Notes under the pieces: model-generated
Databases searched by the model: none
Seen by the model: the letters and a program-made list of their open reading frames with translations, nothing else
Told to the model about the DNA's origin: nothing
Assembly (NCBI GenBank): GCA_015847255.1
Contig: JADLZK010002779.1
Coordinates: 62,001 to 126,000, forward strand
Reading direction: 5' to 3'
Source of the DNA: Hyparrhenia diplandra
Lineage: Eukaryota > Streptophyta > Magnoliopsida > Poales > Poaceae
DNA: 64,000 nt
Part shown: positions 23,160 through 35,930 of the stretch, piece by piece
Position numbering within the stretch: position 1 is the stretch's first letter
How the letters are laid out: every line of letters starts with the position of its first letter
Position numbers and translations under genes: made by a program

Positions 23160-25670
23160 AGCTCGTTGTGTCTCTTGTGTGTTGTGTATCAGACATTTTC
23201 GCGTTTGATGGACCGTGGTTGATCTTAAACTGCTGGGGAACGCTGCCATTTGCAGCGTCCGCGACGACGACTGGAGGAGGCCACCAAGTGTTGAGTACAG
23301 GACAGCTTGTGTTATATGGTTGAGAACTTGAGATGCATAGCGTAGGATTCCTTGTGCTATCTTAGAGATAGGTGGTGGTCTGCAAACGGTCCATGTCGTT
23401 GAGCTTTGCAAAGGGCGGGATGGAATAATTGTTGAGCGCAGACACGTATATCCTCTGTATTTACTGTAAGATATTTTTTTATTCAAACTATAAGAATGGC
23501 ATTCTGATTTTGGCATGTAGCTGGGGAATCATTCCCAGCCAGGTTTTCTTCGCAAATTTGTATAGCGCCGGAACCGTTCTAGACATGAAACGGCTCGCTT
23601 TGGAAGAACCGAACGGAGCCTTAAGATGAGGTTGGAACTTTTAATTTTGACTAAACTCTCTAAATAAGTTTATTCTAAAAAAATATAATCCATAGTTAAT
23701 TAACTAAATAATAATCTAACGATTTTTAAAATTATTACGAATGTTTGTATTTTTTATTTATAGATTTAGATAAACTTGGAATTATTTTTGCTCTTTTTAA
23801 AGTACTGCCTTTCAATCAAGAAGAATGGAATTGGTCCAATTTGAAAACCAAGCTCGAAAATCTTACACATGCAAAGAGTAAACCACATGGAAACTATCAC
23901 AAACATCATAGCCCTCGCGACTAACACACACACAGAGGTAACACACAAATCGACGACACCGCGTTTTTCTCATTGCCAAGCTTATCACAAGACAAAAGCA
24001 ATTTAACTTCCCATGGTGAACAACGCCTTGATATCATCCCATCATTCGGTGATGAGTATCGTGTCTCACCTTGTGCGGTCACCAACGCCTTGACGAAAAA
24101 GGTCAGACATTAGGCCATTGAAGAGGCCGAGGTAGTGTAGCAAGGTCATCTCCATAGTCTCGCCTTCTTTTTGACGCCCAGCAGCTTCATGAGTACCCTT
24201 CTGTCCTTGTTCTGCGCTCACCATGCGGCCACGCAATGACTGCTAGGCGCCCAGGTGAGGACGAGTTGCTCAAGTTGCTCGGCCTCTTCTTCTTCTTTTC
24301 CTTTTGTGGCTTCACTAGGCTATGTTACTGTGGAAAAAGACAATGTGTTGTTGGAGGAGTAGGCTTGATTATTGACTGGATAAAGTTTGCCGACGCTACC
24401 CCCACGTGCAGTCTAGTCACCATTCTCTAGAAATTACTTTTTGGTTTTTCAGAAAGTGAGAATTTTTTAGGATAAAGCAAGATTGAGTTTTTAATGCAAA
24501 AAAAAAAAAAAAAAAAACAAACATACAAGTATTGGACAGTGGACACCACTAATAAACTACCTTTTAAATTGCAATTAATCATCCAGTTTGCTGTAAGATG
24601 CTAAAAAAAAAAAAAAAAAAGATGGCACCGAAATCTTCCGTGTGATCTTATCGTGTGTTTGGTTGGGAGAAGGAGTGCAACCAGATGGGTCCAACCAATT
24701 TTGGAGTGTTTCGATGGAACAAGGGGGGAGGGAGCGAACCCGAAGGGGAATATTCGATGCGGATGTAGGTTCGCTCCATCCCATGAAATCTAGCAAACGC
24801 GAGACCGCTCCGCTCCAGCCGACGGTCACGCCTCTCTCCCCTCCGTCCGTCTCTCTCCCGTGATTGGACTATGCCGCCACCGCGCCGCTCTCCTCGCGGA
24901 TCGGACTACGCTGGTCCGACGGAGGAGCACCCGCCATGGAGGAGCACCGGCCACCGGGCCGCTATCGATGGCGCCAGCCCAAGGGGCACACAAGCACGGA
25001 GGAGCGCGCAGGGCGTAACCGATGGCGCAGCCAAGGGCACACAACGAGGAAGTGCGCGAGGGCGGCACCGACCAGTGGAGGGGCGCGAGAGCACCGCCCA
25101 CCCCGCACGCTATCGATGAGGCACGCCGCATGCACGCACGCACGCACGCACGGAGGGGCCGCGAGGGCACCGACCGCAGGAGGGCGCGCGAGGAGCACCG
25201 GCCACCTCGACGACGACATCGACGGCGCCACGCGTGCACGCACGCACGGAGGGAGGCCATGAGGGCGCACCGGCCGGGCGGAGGGCGTGGCCAACGCCGG
25301 GTTGAGCGAGGGTGGGCGGCGTGGCTCGGGCGTGTGAGGGACCGAAAGAAGAAGATAAGGGAGAAGAAAAAAGAGGATGCCATCTCTGGTCCATTTCTAC
25401 CATATGTTTGGTTCCGGGGACCTGTGGGTTGAGTTGGTTCCATCTCTCATTTTTGGGATGGCTCCAACCTCTACTGTGTTTGGTTCATTTCTTTTGTTTG
25501 GTTGGTGGAGTTGAGAAATATAAAATGATGATGTTTGACACGCTTAGACCACTATTCACTAGAGTGTCTCAGAAGGTGTTTGTCCGTCGTCAATCCATGT
25601 TCCTTAATCCTTAGACTGTCACTAGCTTGCTCCCTATCCCGCTATCCCCTCTTCTAACCCGTGCCACAAC
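23160..25670. other. Intergenic region with repeat-derived sequence
   Basis: The first 450 bases are the likely 3' end of the DnaJ gene. 23640-23800 is AT-rich MITE-like DNA. 24500-24620 holds two poly-A tracts. 24640-25540 is GC-rich with overlapping ORFs on both strands (up to 205 codons on the minus strand) and repeated 'cgcacgcacg' and 'gcgcgagg' motifs; it is bounded by similar 'tgtttggtt' phrases near 24655 and 25404-25410, hinting at a non-autonomous transposon. No domain is recognisable. Confidence 0.4.
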
Positions 25671-25671
25671 A

Positions 25672-25983
25672 TGGGGTGTGTTTAGGTGGCCAAATTTTGG
25701 GCAAAATTTTGGAGACATGTCACATCGAAAACCTGTAGCATGTTTCGTTTGTTTGTGATAAATATTATCCTATCATAGGGTAACTAGGCTCAAAAAAATC
25801 GTCTCGCAATATTTATCTAAACTGTGTAATTAGTTTATTTTTTACCTACATTTCATACTCTAGGAATACGTCTTTTGGTGCATTTAATGCTTCGATGTGA
25901 TGGGAATGCATTAAATTTTGGGCTCACACCCACGGTTGCATTTGAACTCTTCTGTAAAAATCCAATCTCTCTCCCAAACACCA
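25672..25983. mobile_element. Decayed MITE of the 'gtgtttag...' grass family
   Basis: The left end 'gggtgtgtttaggtggccaa' and the right end 'ctctctcccaaacacc' are roughly inverted (GGTGTTTGGGAG on the minus strand). Inside are phrases common to a very abundant rice MITE group: 'cacatcgaaa', 'cgtctcgcaa', 'gtgtaattagttt', 'gcatttaatgcttcgatgtg'. No exact target-site duplication is visible. A second fragment with related phrases is at 57258-57430. Confidence 0.5.
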
Positions 25984-27096
25984 AGGCAGATTATCTGACG
26001 AATTTGTGATCCTCCGATGTCGCACTCACACAGCTTTGCCGGACGTGCCGGACGCGGTGGTGTAACAGTCACACGGACGTTCGCAGCGCGCGCGGGCCGC
26101 GGCCACGCTCTTTCCTGCCTCCTCCCTCACAGGGTTTTTTATACGGTCCGGATTCCCCGGTAAACCGGCGGTTACGGACTTACGGGTCGGCCCGTATCCG
26201 GACCGCCGGGTATAAAAGATTTGAAATTCATAATCTAAAAATTGAAAAAATCGTGGAAAAATACTGTAAAATAGTTTGCGATTTATAGAAGCCAACGGTG
26301 CAATACTTTTTCAAATTTGAGTTCGTTTGGTATAAAACAATTTGAATTGAAGTTTGAAAAAAAAAGCGGCGCTGGCCGCCCGTCAAGGCCCATCAGGCCC
26401 ATTGGCCGACCCCCGGAGCGGATAAGGTCGCCGAGTCGCGGGGGTCAAACCAGCCCCGTAAGCTTATCCGCTCCCATCCCGCCGCTTCGCCCCGCGCCCG
26501 CCGTCTGTCCGCCGCCGCGCCACATTTCTCCCTACGGGAGGAGCGCTTTCGCCGGGGAGGAGCGGATTACCGACCGCGCCAAATTGAGCGGCTACCCGCG
26601 ACGGAGATTCGGTTTCCTGGCCGGATTCGGGCGGTTTACCACCGGGCGATTGGGGAACCGACCGAGGTGAGTATTCTTCTTTTTTTTTTTTAGGTTGATT
26701 TATGTGGTAGGATTGGGATTTAGGTTAGTTTTTGTGGTTGGATTCATAGATTTAGGGTTTCACAATGTGTCTCCTCCAATTGGATGCGAGCCGAACTGAG
26801 TACATTTGCCTTGCCGCATACCAAAAAGGTTGAATAGGTTGTCCCACAAAAAATTGGACAACCTTGTTTATGTGAACTACAACCTTCGGTCGCGACTTTG
26901 CGGATGTGAACCCACCAAGGAATTATGATGATGATGACTTCATTGGACCTGGTTCACGAATTCTCATTCTATGATCGGAGCAACTGATTAGGGAATGGAT
27001 GGAGTACGACCCGATCGAACAGTGCACCGGTTCTTGATGATGATTCGAAGAAGCGGACGTCCCCTCGCCATCAAATATTGTCGTACAATTTATATT

Positions 27097-27098
<2 letters not shown>

Positions 27099-27166
<68 letters not shown>
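27099..27166. repeat. (TA)34 microsatellite
   Basis: An uninterrupted run of 68 alternating T and A bases lies inside the hAT-like element. It is likely polymorphic in length and error-prone in assembly. Confidence 0.95.
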
Positions 27167-27172
<6 letters not shown>

Positions 27173-27377
27173 AATGTATGTCCACGACGACTATTATTTG
27201 CTTGTGTTGGCAAAGTGACCACATAGCAAGCGAGGATCTACGTCGCGACGGGGATGATTGTATCGCTGATTGGGCCCATAGAAATGTGGGTGAAACTCAC
27301 TTGGGGAAAAGGAAGCAACATGTGTCTTTCAACGCGGGCTCCTCGACGCGGCAAGGAAAAAGGAAAACAAACCGGTG

Positions 27378-27830
27378 ATGACGATGGCACCACCGACGAA
27401 GGCTCCTCGTGTGATGACACGACCGACAATGGTGGGAACGATGAAGGCGGTCTTTGGAGAGAGTCCGGGCGGTGGCGGTGGTGGAGGGTATGGCGGTGGC
27501 GGTGGTGGTGGAGGGTATGGCGGTGGCGGTGGTGGAGGGTATGGCGTGGCGGTGCTAGTGGGAGTGGTGCCGGCCGGTGGAGGGTATGGCGGTGACGGTG
27601 CGTGTCTTCATTTCATTGTGTATCAATTGCACTTGAACCTACATACGACACAATTGTTTCGCCGAACCCCACTAATTATGGTTGATTGCGGCGAGAGCCG
27701 TTCCACACATGCCACTCAAGACGGGACCATGGCCAACCGGTCGCGCAGAGGATGTGCGGTTGGGCGGACGACTACGGCGTTCCATAGTACTCCTCATCCT
27801 CAGAAAATGACACCTCGGGCATGACTTCTT
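27378..27830 (+). pseudogene. Gly/Tyr-rich coding remnant inside the hAT-like element
   Basis: An open frame encodes Thr/Pro-rich sequence, then a Gly-rich tract built from (G)nYG repeats (about 27466-27545), then sequence with no clear match. The neighbouring frame upstream reads as charged, Asp/Gly-rich protein ('DDDGTTDEGSSCDDTTDNGG'), so the true frame probably changes here. Gly-rich N-terminal regions precede transposase-like domains in some plant TE proteins, but no transposase core is visible. I treat it as a decayed TE-encoded reading frame. Confidence 0.35.
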
Positions 27831-28425
27831 ACACCTATCCCATTCCTCGACGCGTCTACCCAAACCTATGACTAGATGGGTGTTTCAATGGCAAGACTCG
27901 ATTTTTACAATCGGTTGGTTGAAGAATGGGAGACAACAGCCAGTATGGTCTGGGGATGACTTGGCAAGATTACAAGGCTAGCTCGCCCAAAGGCGAGGTA
28001 TCTCTATTATGTCTACCGCCGAGTATGAGGAGTCGTGCCGCGATATGGGGGTTCCCGTGATATGGCGTAGCGCGTATTCATTGTATGAGGTATAACATTT
28101 TGTTACCGTATGTACTTATGCTATTTATTTCCTCGCATTGTGTGCCCTTTTTTACATCAAAATGTCCAAAGCAACTATCAAAAATTCATTCAAAAAAATT
28201 TAAAAAAACAAAACTCGGGCGGGCGGTTTTAATTTATATCGCTCAAACCGGCAGATAAAAATTAAAACCGCCTCGTAAACCGGATTTTTACCGAACGCTC
28301 GAAATTTTGAATTCATTTGAATTCAAAACCCAAAACCGTCCGGTAACCGGCGGTTTACCGGTAACCGACCGGTAAAACAAAACCGACCCCGGCGGTTTGG
28401 TTAATCCGGTCCGTAAAAAACCCTG

Positions 28426-29058
28426 GCTCAGCCACGCTGCCGGGCCCGTGTCATCGGCCTCGGCAGACACGACGGCGTCCGTAATTCTGACGAGTTGTTA
28501 CTATGCCATTATTTCCGCGGCCCGACAGGCCCACGCTACGTCGGCACCGCAGGTTGCGTCCCGCCCCACACGTCATCCGCGGCGAAATTTCACGGGCTGA
28601 CTGACACGGCGAGGCGACGACGACGACCCGACCGCCTCTGCTCTCTGCCCTGCCTGCTCACCTCACTCTCCCGGCTTGGGCCGGCGGAGACGGCGACCAC
28701 ACGGCGAATAATTAAAAAAAAAAAAAAACCAGCGGCGCCACGTCGCTCTCCTCCCTCCTCCTCTTCTTCTCTCTCCACATCTCACCTCCCGATAAGACAG
28801 AGGCCTCAGCTCAGCTTCCCCTCCTTCCCCTCCTGCGCTGCGCTCCATCTCCCTCCATCCTCGGCCAAAAAATCTGCGGCCAGCTCCGATCCGATCCGAC
28901 TACACCCACGCCGCGGAGGCCGCGCGAGCTGATCGCGCGGGGGCCGAGGAGAGGAGGAGAGAGGTGCGGCGCCGCGGCTGCCACCCACCCACCGTACCGC
29001 CGCAGGAGAAGGAAGAGGAGCCGTACCCGTCCGCCCACCCTCGCTCCCCGCCGGACCG
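28426..29058. other. Promoter and leader of the Di19 gene
   Basis: GC-rich sequence with a pyrimidine-rich segment (28745-28860, many 'ctcctc' motifs) typical of grass 5' leaders. A poly-A tract is at 28715-28728. Overlapping minus-strand ORFs (up to 217 codons across this region and exon 1) are shadows of GC composition. Confidence 0.4.
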
Positions 29059-31340
29059 ATGGACTCAGAGCACTGGATCTCGCGCCTGGCCGCCGCGAAG
29101 CGCTTCTACGCGGCGCAGCTCGGCCACAGCGGTGCGCGCTTCTCTCCCATGTTTCCGTTCGGCTGGGTTTGCCTTGGTGGTGGGAGAGGAGAGGAGGGAG
29201 GGGTTCTGACTGCTTCACTCGTTCTGCTCTTGCGGGCGCAGATCGGGCGGGGATGGACGAGCTGGACATGGACGAGGAGGTCAGGCCAGAGTTCGCTTGC
29301 CCCCTACTGCTACGAGGACCACGACGTCGGATCCCTCTGCGCGCACCTCGAGGAGGAGCACCCGTTCGAGCCCCAAGCCGCGGTGAGTGCCCCCACCACC
29401 CGGGTGCCTTAATCTCATGTGTTCTGCTTCCTATTCCTATGGATGGTTGGAGAGGATCGAACAAATTTGTGCTTGGTTGACCTGGGGACTGACCTCCATG
29501 ATGCTAGTCGGGTGTAGGGACGGATGCTTGATTATATTTATGGGTTAAATACCTGTTCTGATTGGATTTTGGAACTCACACCTCGTTGGCGTTGACTTGA
29601 AGAACGAGACTGTTTTTCACTTTAAGGACGAGATTTGTATAATTTGAGTACTCGCACTATCTTTTTAGTCTGACTAAATGAAACTAGACTTTTTGAGATA
29701 TGAATATACAATCACTTATGCCGTCGGTAGCTCTTCTCAGAGATGCAAAATGAAAAGCTAATATATCATTCGTCGGTGTTCTAAGCCTGTGGCTTGAGTT
29801 TTTTGTCAATATACAACCATGGACTGAAGCCTGCTACAGGAAAGCTTTACAAATAGGCATTTGGTGAAGAAAAGGTGTCAAGGTTGATCCAAAGAATGAA
29901 CGTCACTGCCTTAGTGCCTTTGAACTAGTGAACTTAAACATCAGCTTTGGAAGGAAAACAATAACTCAGTATCAGGGGTAGAACTTTAGCTTATCCTATA
30001 TTTCTATGTTGTACTAGATTTGAGGGGCCCTTCTCTTTGCCTCAGTTGAATTGACCTTCTATTTATCTGTTCTCCCCATCAAAAATATTGTGTATGCTAT
30101 AGCATGGATGAAACTCACCTTGATGGTGATGTTGCTTTTATGCCGTAATAATGATTCGTTTTGCTGGTTGCCTTCTTGCCCTGATTTTTGCACTGTCCAT
30201 TTCAGGCTTGCCCTGTTTGCTCTGAGATGGTTACAAAGGATATGGTTAACCATATTACTATGCAACATGGATATTTATTCAAGGTATCCTTACATTGCCC
30301 ACATGTAATTCACGGTTCTTGAGCTTACCAACTGATGCATAAAAATGTAGCTGGTCAATTTATAAACTCCCCTTTTTTTTTGACCCATTCACTTCTGTCC
30401 TCCTGCAGAATCGTCGCCGGTTGCGCGCAGATTCATTATTCCAGGCAGCCAGGCCCTTTCTTTACTGAGCGAGATCTACGGGAAGCCCATTTGCAGGTGC
30501 TTCTAGGAGGTGGACAAAGATCAAGCAACAATAACAGCGCCACAAATATTTCAGCTGATCCTCTTCTGTCATCATTCGGTCTTAGCTTCCCTACATCAGA
30601 TGTAGAGCAAAACATCCAAATCGACTATTTCCATCCCTGATGATGCTACAATGGTAAAAAGAAACGCCTATTCAGGCACGGAAGTTAAGGTATATTTATA
30701 CACATCCATGCTAAAATGAAACAATAGTATTGATATATTCAAGTTGACAGGCTTACAACCAAATTATTTTTCACCCCATCACGCAAACATCATAATCTTC
30801 AGGTTACTTTCTGGACTATTTCAGAGTCGTGTGACAGGGAAATCTTATGAGGACATGCAATTCTGAGCCAGTAGTTTTAGTCTGCTAGATAGCTCATTTT
30901 TTTTTCCCCTTCGATAGCCATGCAAATCTGAGCCAGTAGTTTTGGTCTGCTAGACAGCTCAATTTTTGCCATTTGATAGATGCCTTTTATATATTACTAA
31001 GTCTTCCAGCCAGCAAGTCGGTTCCATTGAAAAATGATAAGCAGTTTAGTAACAAACTTCTCTTCGTTATTTTTATGGTAAAAAAAAAGCTTCTCTTTGC
31101 CTTTTGCAGCTTGCTATTTTATAAACGCATAGTAAAAGCAGGTTGTCCGTGCGATTATTAAATCATACTACTCATCTTAAAATTGATTATACACAGTTGA
31201 GTCACCCGCTGTTCTTTTTTTGGTGGCACAGTATCGATTCGTCCCTCACAAGTGAAGAAAGGGAGCAGAAACGGAAGCAAGCCAGCGTCAGAGCCACATT
31301 CGTGCAAGACCTGCTGCTTTCTACTCTATTCGGGGACTAA
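29059..31340 (+). CDS. DI19: Di19-type zinc-finger protein (drought-induced 19 family)
   Basis: Five exons: 29059-29131, 29242-29382, 30206-30283, 30409-30689, 31232-31340, all with GT-AG introns. The N-terminus 'MDSEHWISRLAAAKRFYAAQ' is a signature of the Di19 family. Two unusual C2H2 fingers follow: one with CPYC in exon 2 closing with 'LCAHLEEEH', the next (exon 3) with 'ACPVCSEMV' closing with 'MVNHITMQH'. Exons 4-5 give the Di19 C-terminal domain ('LREAHLQVLLGG' and 'SSLTSEEREQKRKQA', ending 'TFVQDLLLSTLFGD'). Di19 proteins are nuclear, respond to drought, salt and ABA, can activate transcription and are phosphorylated by calcium-dependent kinases. Slips occur near 29305 (extra C in a C run), 30430 (base lost), about 30470, 30608 (extra A) and at the start of exon 5. 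Length of about 225 residues fits the family. Confidence 0.93.
30857..30965. repeat. Imperfect tandem duplication in Di19 intron 4
   Basis: The phrase 'ctgagccagtagtttt' followed by 'gtctgctaga' and 'agctca' occurs twice, about 61 bases apart, separated by a poly-T run. It indicates a local duplication within the intron. Confidence 0.7.
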
Positions 31341-32701
31341 TAAATCAGGGCGAGCCCTAAAGTTATCACTAGAAGGTTGCTTCCCGGTGCAGGTCTGCAA
31401 AGACTAGCGTGCTCCGCCCACCCAACTTGCTGAATTCCTCGACGGAACATCGCGCGCATCCGGTGCTAGCCTTCCTTCGTCTCCTCTAGTAAGGTGCAGA
31501 GTCGATGTGGGCATCATGTATCGTCTAAGTTATTGTAAGCCGGTCTCTATCTTCAGTTCCTGCGCAACTGACGATGAGCATGTGGTATGCATGCAAGTCT
31601 TGGTTGTGTGTGTATCTCTCATCTCATCATCTGTGTCTGAACTCTGAAGCATTGGTTTGTTGTACCAACATAATAATAATTAATGTTACAACAGCGGATG
31701 GCTATACAACACTGTCAGTGTGTAGGAGCAATTAAACGAGTTCCGAAACTACGGCGCATGGCTATACACTGCACTGAGGGAGCAATTAGCTAGTTCCGTA
31801 ACTATGATTTTGTTTTCGTCCATGTGCGCCAGACCGCTACTGTGCTTGGACCAGGGCTCCTCTGCCTTTTGTGAGATCTCTGATCTGACCTTATCGTAAG
31901 CAGAAAGAGGATTCGATCGGTTTTGCTGTGGTTGGCGGCACGAGCGGCTGTCTCTCTTAAGAAGAATGATGAGCAACGTCTGTTGTGAAAGGAAAAAAAG
32001 AAAAATTCCAATCCACAGCGTCACCAGCAATGTGGGTGTGTTTCCTTGGTCGCCGAATAGGCCACGATGACAGCTTTTGCCACGGCGTGCCGCGATGCAA
32101 GCCGAAGGTCGCAGGTTTCAGCAGAGGTGGAAGGAGAGATGGATGGCAATGAATTATCATGACTCCAGAGTTACCAAATAAAATTCCAAGTTCATAGAAA
32201 CTGTTGGAACCCGAGATTTCTTTATCCGAAATTCCCGACTCATGATATCATCCACACAAACTCGCAATTCAATTGAATTTATTTCAAAATAAAGTCAATT
32301 GAACTTCACATCCATCTTTATCTCACAACTCAAATTATCGCATACTTCACATATGACAATTCAACTGGCGTCTGAGCAGATGAACGAGCTCAACAATTCG
32401 GAAGATAGTAGGAGGAACCAACAAATTATCATATCTTTTTTTTATACTGCAAAACATGCGTGTGCAAGTCCACAGGTTACAACCACATATGTCCATTAAA
32501 AGGTAGGACATATGCCAGCATCATTTTAACTAATCTAAACAGTCTTATTTCATCTCGATCCTCCAGCTGGAAAAAATAAGCTGGTGAATATGTAATCCTG
32601 GCTGATAAAAGATGCCAGAGGAAATACCTGAAGATTTCCGACGATAATGAAGTACATACCGAGATATATCACAGAAACATCTCAAGATGTGTGGTTCTTA
32701 A
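31341..32701. other. Region between the convergent Di19 and DUF1421 genes
   Basis: It holds the 3' UTR of the Di19 gene and the 3' end of the minus-strand DUF1421 gene. At 31690-31805 a roughly 60-base unit is repeated imperfectly ('ggatggctatacaacactg' and 'gcatggctatacactgcact', each followed by 'gagcaatta' and 'gttccg'). No gene is supported in 31800-32700. Confidence 0.45.
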
Positions 32702-35700
32702 CTATCCAGACCATGCATGAGGAGCTACCCCATGGCTAACAGAGCTCAACCTATCATGCAGGTGGTTATATTCTGCAGGCTGGCCTGCAGCCACCATACG
32801 GAGTGCAAGGCCCTCAACTTGATCCTTTGAGTAACCCATCCGAGCAACCTTTTCAGCAATGTCTACTGGATGGTTCTGCACTGACTGAGGTCCTAAGTGA
32901 TGAAGAACCATGGGAGCACTGCAATGTGCTTGTTGATTAAGGACAGCAACAATAGTAGCAGGATTGCTGGAAGGGCTTCCATAAGCAGGGTTGTAGGTCT
33001 GTGCATTCCCTTGTACTGCATATGAGGCGACACCACATGGATTAACTTTGCTTGGCTGCGGCACAAATGAGCCATTGCTGACTGAATGAAGCTGCTGATG
33101 CTGCTCCATCAATGGAACAGAAACTGTGTTGCTTTGCACATAAATAGGAGCAGCTTCATGATGCTTCCGCTGGGATGAGGAAATTGTAGAGTAGGAAGGT
33201 GGCACAACCATACCCCCAGTGCGTGCCTCGGTGTTACCACATGCAGACTGATGAGCCGATATGGAGGGATAGACTAGTGTGACCTGTGGTGTGCTATGAG
33301 CATGCGGAGAGGATGTTTGCAGCTGAACCATCTGTGCTGGACCTTGCTGGATATTGCTGTACTGCTGCTGCTGCACCACCTGTGGTTGTGGTTGCCTTGC
33401 CTGGGACTGAACCTGCTGACTGGTTTGGTGTTGCCATTGATGCTGTGGTTGAGGGTAGAACTCTGGTGCCTGACTGGTTACCTGAGGTACCTCAAGTACT
33501 GTCTGTGGCTGAGTTTTCCGAAAGTGTGTGTCTGCACAGATTGAGCAGTAGCTTGAACACTTGGGCCGGTCTGTGCTCCAGATGGCTTTGGCCTCGCATA
33601 CAGTACACGGCAGTTTGGTTCGAGCGCTGGTGGTCTTGGACTGGCACGAAGTTGCTGTAGAATAAGGCCACTGCAACTTTGGAATTGCACAGCAGGAGAC
33701 TGAACAGCATTTACTTGGTGCAATGGCACAAGGGCAACCTCATTTTCTCTAGTCATGAAAAACTGATGGAGCAGTACCTTCACTCTTTTTTGTGCAGAAT
33801 CCTCGCGGTACTATCTGAAGTTTGTTCATTTCTTTCTGAGTTTCAGCAAGCTCCTGCTTCTCCTGAACGACCTGCACAGATTTCTGAACCTGTCCATGAA
33901 AAAAATAGGTCCACTTATCAGTGAAACTCTTAAAAATGTCATCAGAGTTAATAAGACCATAAGTTGATATAATAACTCAATAAGGTAAAAAAAGGGTGCA
34001 AAAGGATGTCAACAATGAAATTTATCTCGATAGTGCTATGATTTGAAAATGTACAGAAAATATGTATTGTTACAAGTTTACAACTTTTTGCAATACTATC
34101 AGATCTAATTTTTCTTTTCCTCCTTTCCTTTTGTGTGTGGGTAGGGTAGACAGCCTCTAGGAAACTTGTTTGCTAAGCATGTGTGCCAGATTTCATGTGT
34201 TTTGCATAATATCTACCTACTCACAATCTAGATATGACTGGTAATCTATGCACACAAAGCTAGTAATCTATGCACAGTAGCTTATAACATGTGTGCCAGA
34301 TTCAGTTCAAATGGATCTCGATGCACCACTCTGCATGACAGTGCTAAGACTCAATGAGCTTGTGTATTCCTGAGATCCCAACAAATCAATAAAGTGTGTG
34401 TCTGCAGAATCTGATAGAACGTGCACTTGATGAATGTATAATGAATTAATGATTCAGCTGAAAAATTATTCCACTGTACTTCAGCTACATGATTTAATTG
34501 GGAACACCGTCCATTTTTTTTTTTTTTTTTTTTTTTTGAAAAGAGAAGATCTCATCTTTTTTTAAAGCAAAACACAGTCTGTTCATGACATGCATTTTGT
34601 ACTGTTAAGCCATAAACCAACACTGGCAAATTCTACCCAAACAATAGCCTATAACAAACAGGAAATTAATCTAGTTACATAGAGATTTGAAACCAAACAT
34701 AAAGCATTCAGAGTTTATGGTGATAATACTTTCACAGACACAGTAGACAAGAGTGCATCATGCAACAGTGCTCAAATAAAAACAGCAAAGTACTTTGATA
34801 CTTGAATGTATAAAAAAGATATACCTGTTTCACTTGCTTTTCAAGGCACTGGAAGTTGAGATTTGCTTCGTTATGATAATCCATCACATCACTTCGTAAT
34901 TCTCCAATGGACCTTTCCAGCTTGTAGCAATATAACTCCAGTTGTGACAGCCTACCGCTGATAACTTCCAGTGAATTCAACAAGTTATCTGCCTGTTTCT
35001 TCATGCAGCTTTCTATAGCGTCTGTCCGCGATTTCTTTAGAAATCTTTTCTTGCTCATGGAAATTGACAAATGACATCAGCAGTCTGTTCTCCTGAAAAT
35101 CCTGATTCATTGGGATAATATACATATTAGACCACATAGGATGAACATAGAAGTTTAGCATATAAGTTTGACAGCTTCTCTTATGTCAAGTTACAGAGAA
35201 CAGAGCCACAACAAATTCACGTATCACTGCATCAGGCACCTAAGGATAAATCTCCTCAGGCAACTTTGCACCTGATTGTCATGCTACCCTAATTGTACCA
35301 AGAGATCGACGAATCTGAAAGTACGCTAACACAAACGAGAAATCTCCACCCGAAACAGGCCAACTCGTCCACTCCTTTTTACTCCAAGGGTCCAGAATAA
35401 TGAGGAAAACAGGCACAGAACCAAGCGTACCCAAACCCTACGCTTCAAAAGCGGCTAATGAACATCCAAATCCGCAGTCACACACGAGCAACAGACGTAA
35501 CCCCACAACCGTTGGCACAAATCAGAACAAGGTGCAACCCCCCATCCCGGCAACGAACGAACCGACCGCTCTTGTCAACGCACCACGCACCACGCACCAC
35601 ACGAAACCACTCCACGACCGTTGGCACAGATCAGAACAAGGTAGCAAGGTGCGCGCCTACTCACCCCCGGCAACGAGCAATGAACCCGCCGCTCTTGTCA

Positions 35701-35930
35701 ACGCACCACGCGCACACAAACCACTCCGTTCGGAGTTTGGACACCTACTTACTTCCTTCCCCAAGTACAAGACAGGCTCAGGCGCGGAGATCTCGCGCGT
35801 ACAGATCGGAAGGTGAGCGGGTCCGTACCTTCTGCCGGAGCGCCTGGTCGAAGGAGCAGCGCTTGGGGTCGGGCGAGAGGCCGAAGGCGCCGGAGACGGA
35901 TGCGGCGGCGGGGCGTGCCGGGGACGCCAT
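32702..35930 (-). CDS. DUF1421 domain protein (Gln/Pro-rich, coiled coil, UBA-like end)
   Basis: Three coding exons on the minus strand: 35829-35930, 34825-35101, 32702-33889. Exon 1 encodes 34 residues ending 'CSFDQALRQK'. Exon 2 encodes 'DFQENRLLMSFVNFHEQEKI' and then a coiled-coil section with 'SGRLSQLELYCYKLERSIGE', a hallmark of the plant DUF1421 family. Exon 3 continues the coiled coil ('VQVVQEKQELAETQKEMNKL'), then a Gln/Pro/Ser-rich low-complexity region, and ends with the conserved, UBA-like 'DIAEKVARMGYSKDQVEGLA'. The molecular role of this family is poorly known; the layout suggests a scaffold with possible ubiquitin-binding ability, which is inference. Exon 2 is 277 bases, one more than a multiple of three, fitting an extra A near 35045. 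Other slips lie near 33815, 33700 and 33530. Total about 520 residues. Confidence 0.9.

Larger units (their letters stand above)
26130..28425. mobile_element. hAT-like transposon with CAGGGTTTTTTA termini
   Basis: The left end CAGGGTTTTTTATACGGTCC and the right end read inverted, CAGGGTTTTTTACGGACCGG, form a terminal inverted repeat with one small gap; subterminal DNA on both sides is full of 'taaaccggcgg'-type motifs. CAGGG ends are typical of hAT elements. The expected 8-base target duplication is not visible (flanks ctccctca and gctcagcc), so the insertion is old, rearranged or differently bounded. The interior holds a GC-rich first-exon-like segment ending in a splice donor near 26666, a long TA microsatellite, a Gly/Tyr repeat region, and protein-like scraps in changing frames up to about 28080. 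No intact transposase domain is seen, so it is probably non-autonomous or decayed. Confidence 0.6.

Noticed and set aside
24826..25443. 205-codon minus-strand ORF
   Set aside because: Built from repeated GC-rich motifs, open on both strands at once, no domain; likely TE composition.
27378..27830. Glycine-rich cell-wall protein gene
   Set aside because: No signal peptide, and the Gly tract lies inside a terminal-repeat-bounded transposon with shifting frames.
28811..29464. 217-codon minus-strand ORF over the Di19 first exons
   Set aside because: It is the antisense shadow of the Di19 leader and GC-rich exons 1-2.
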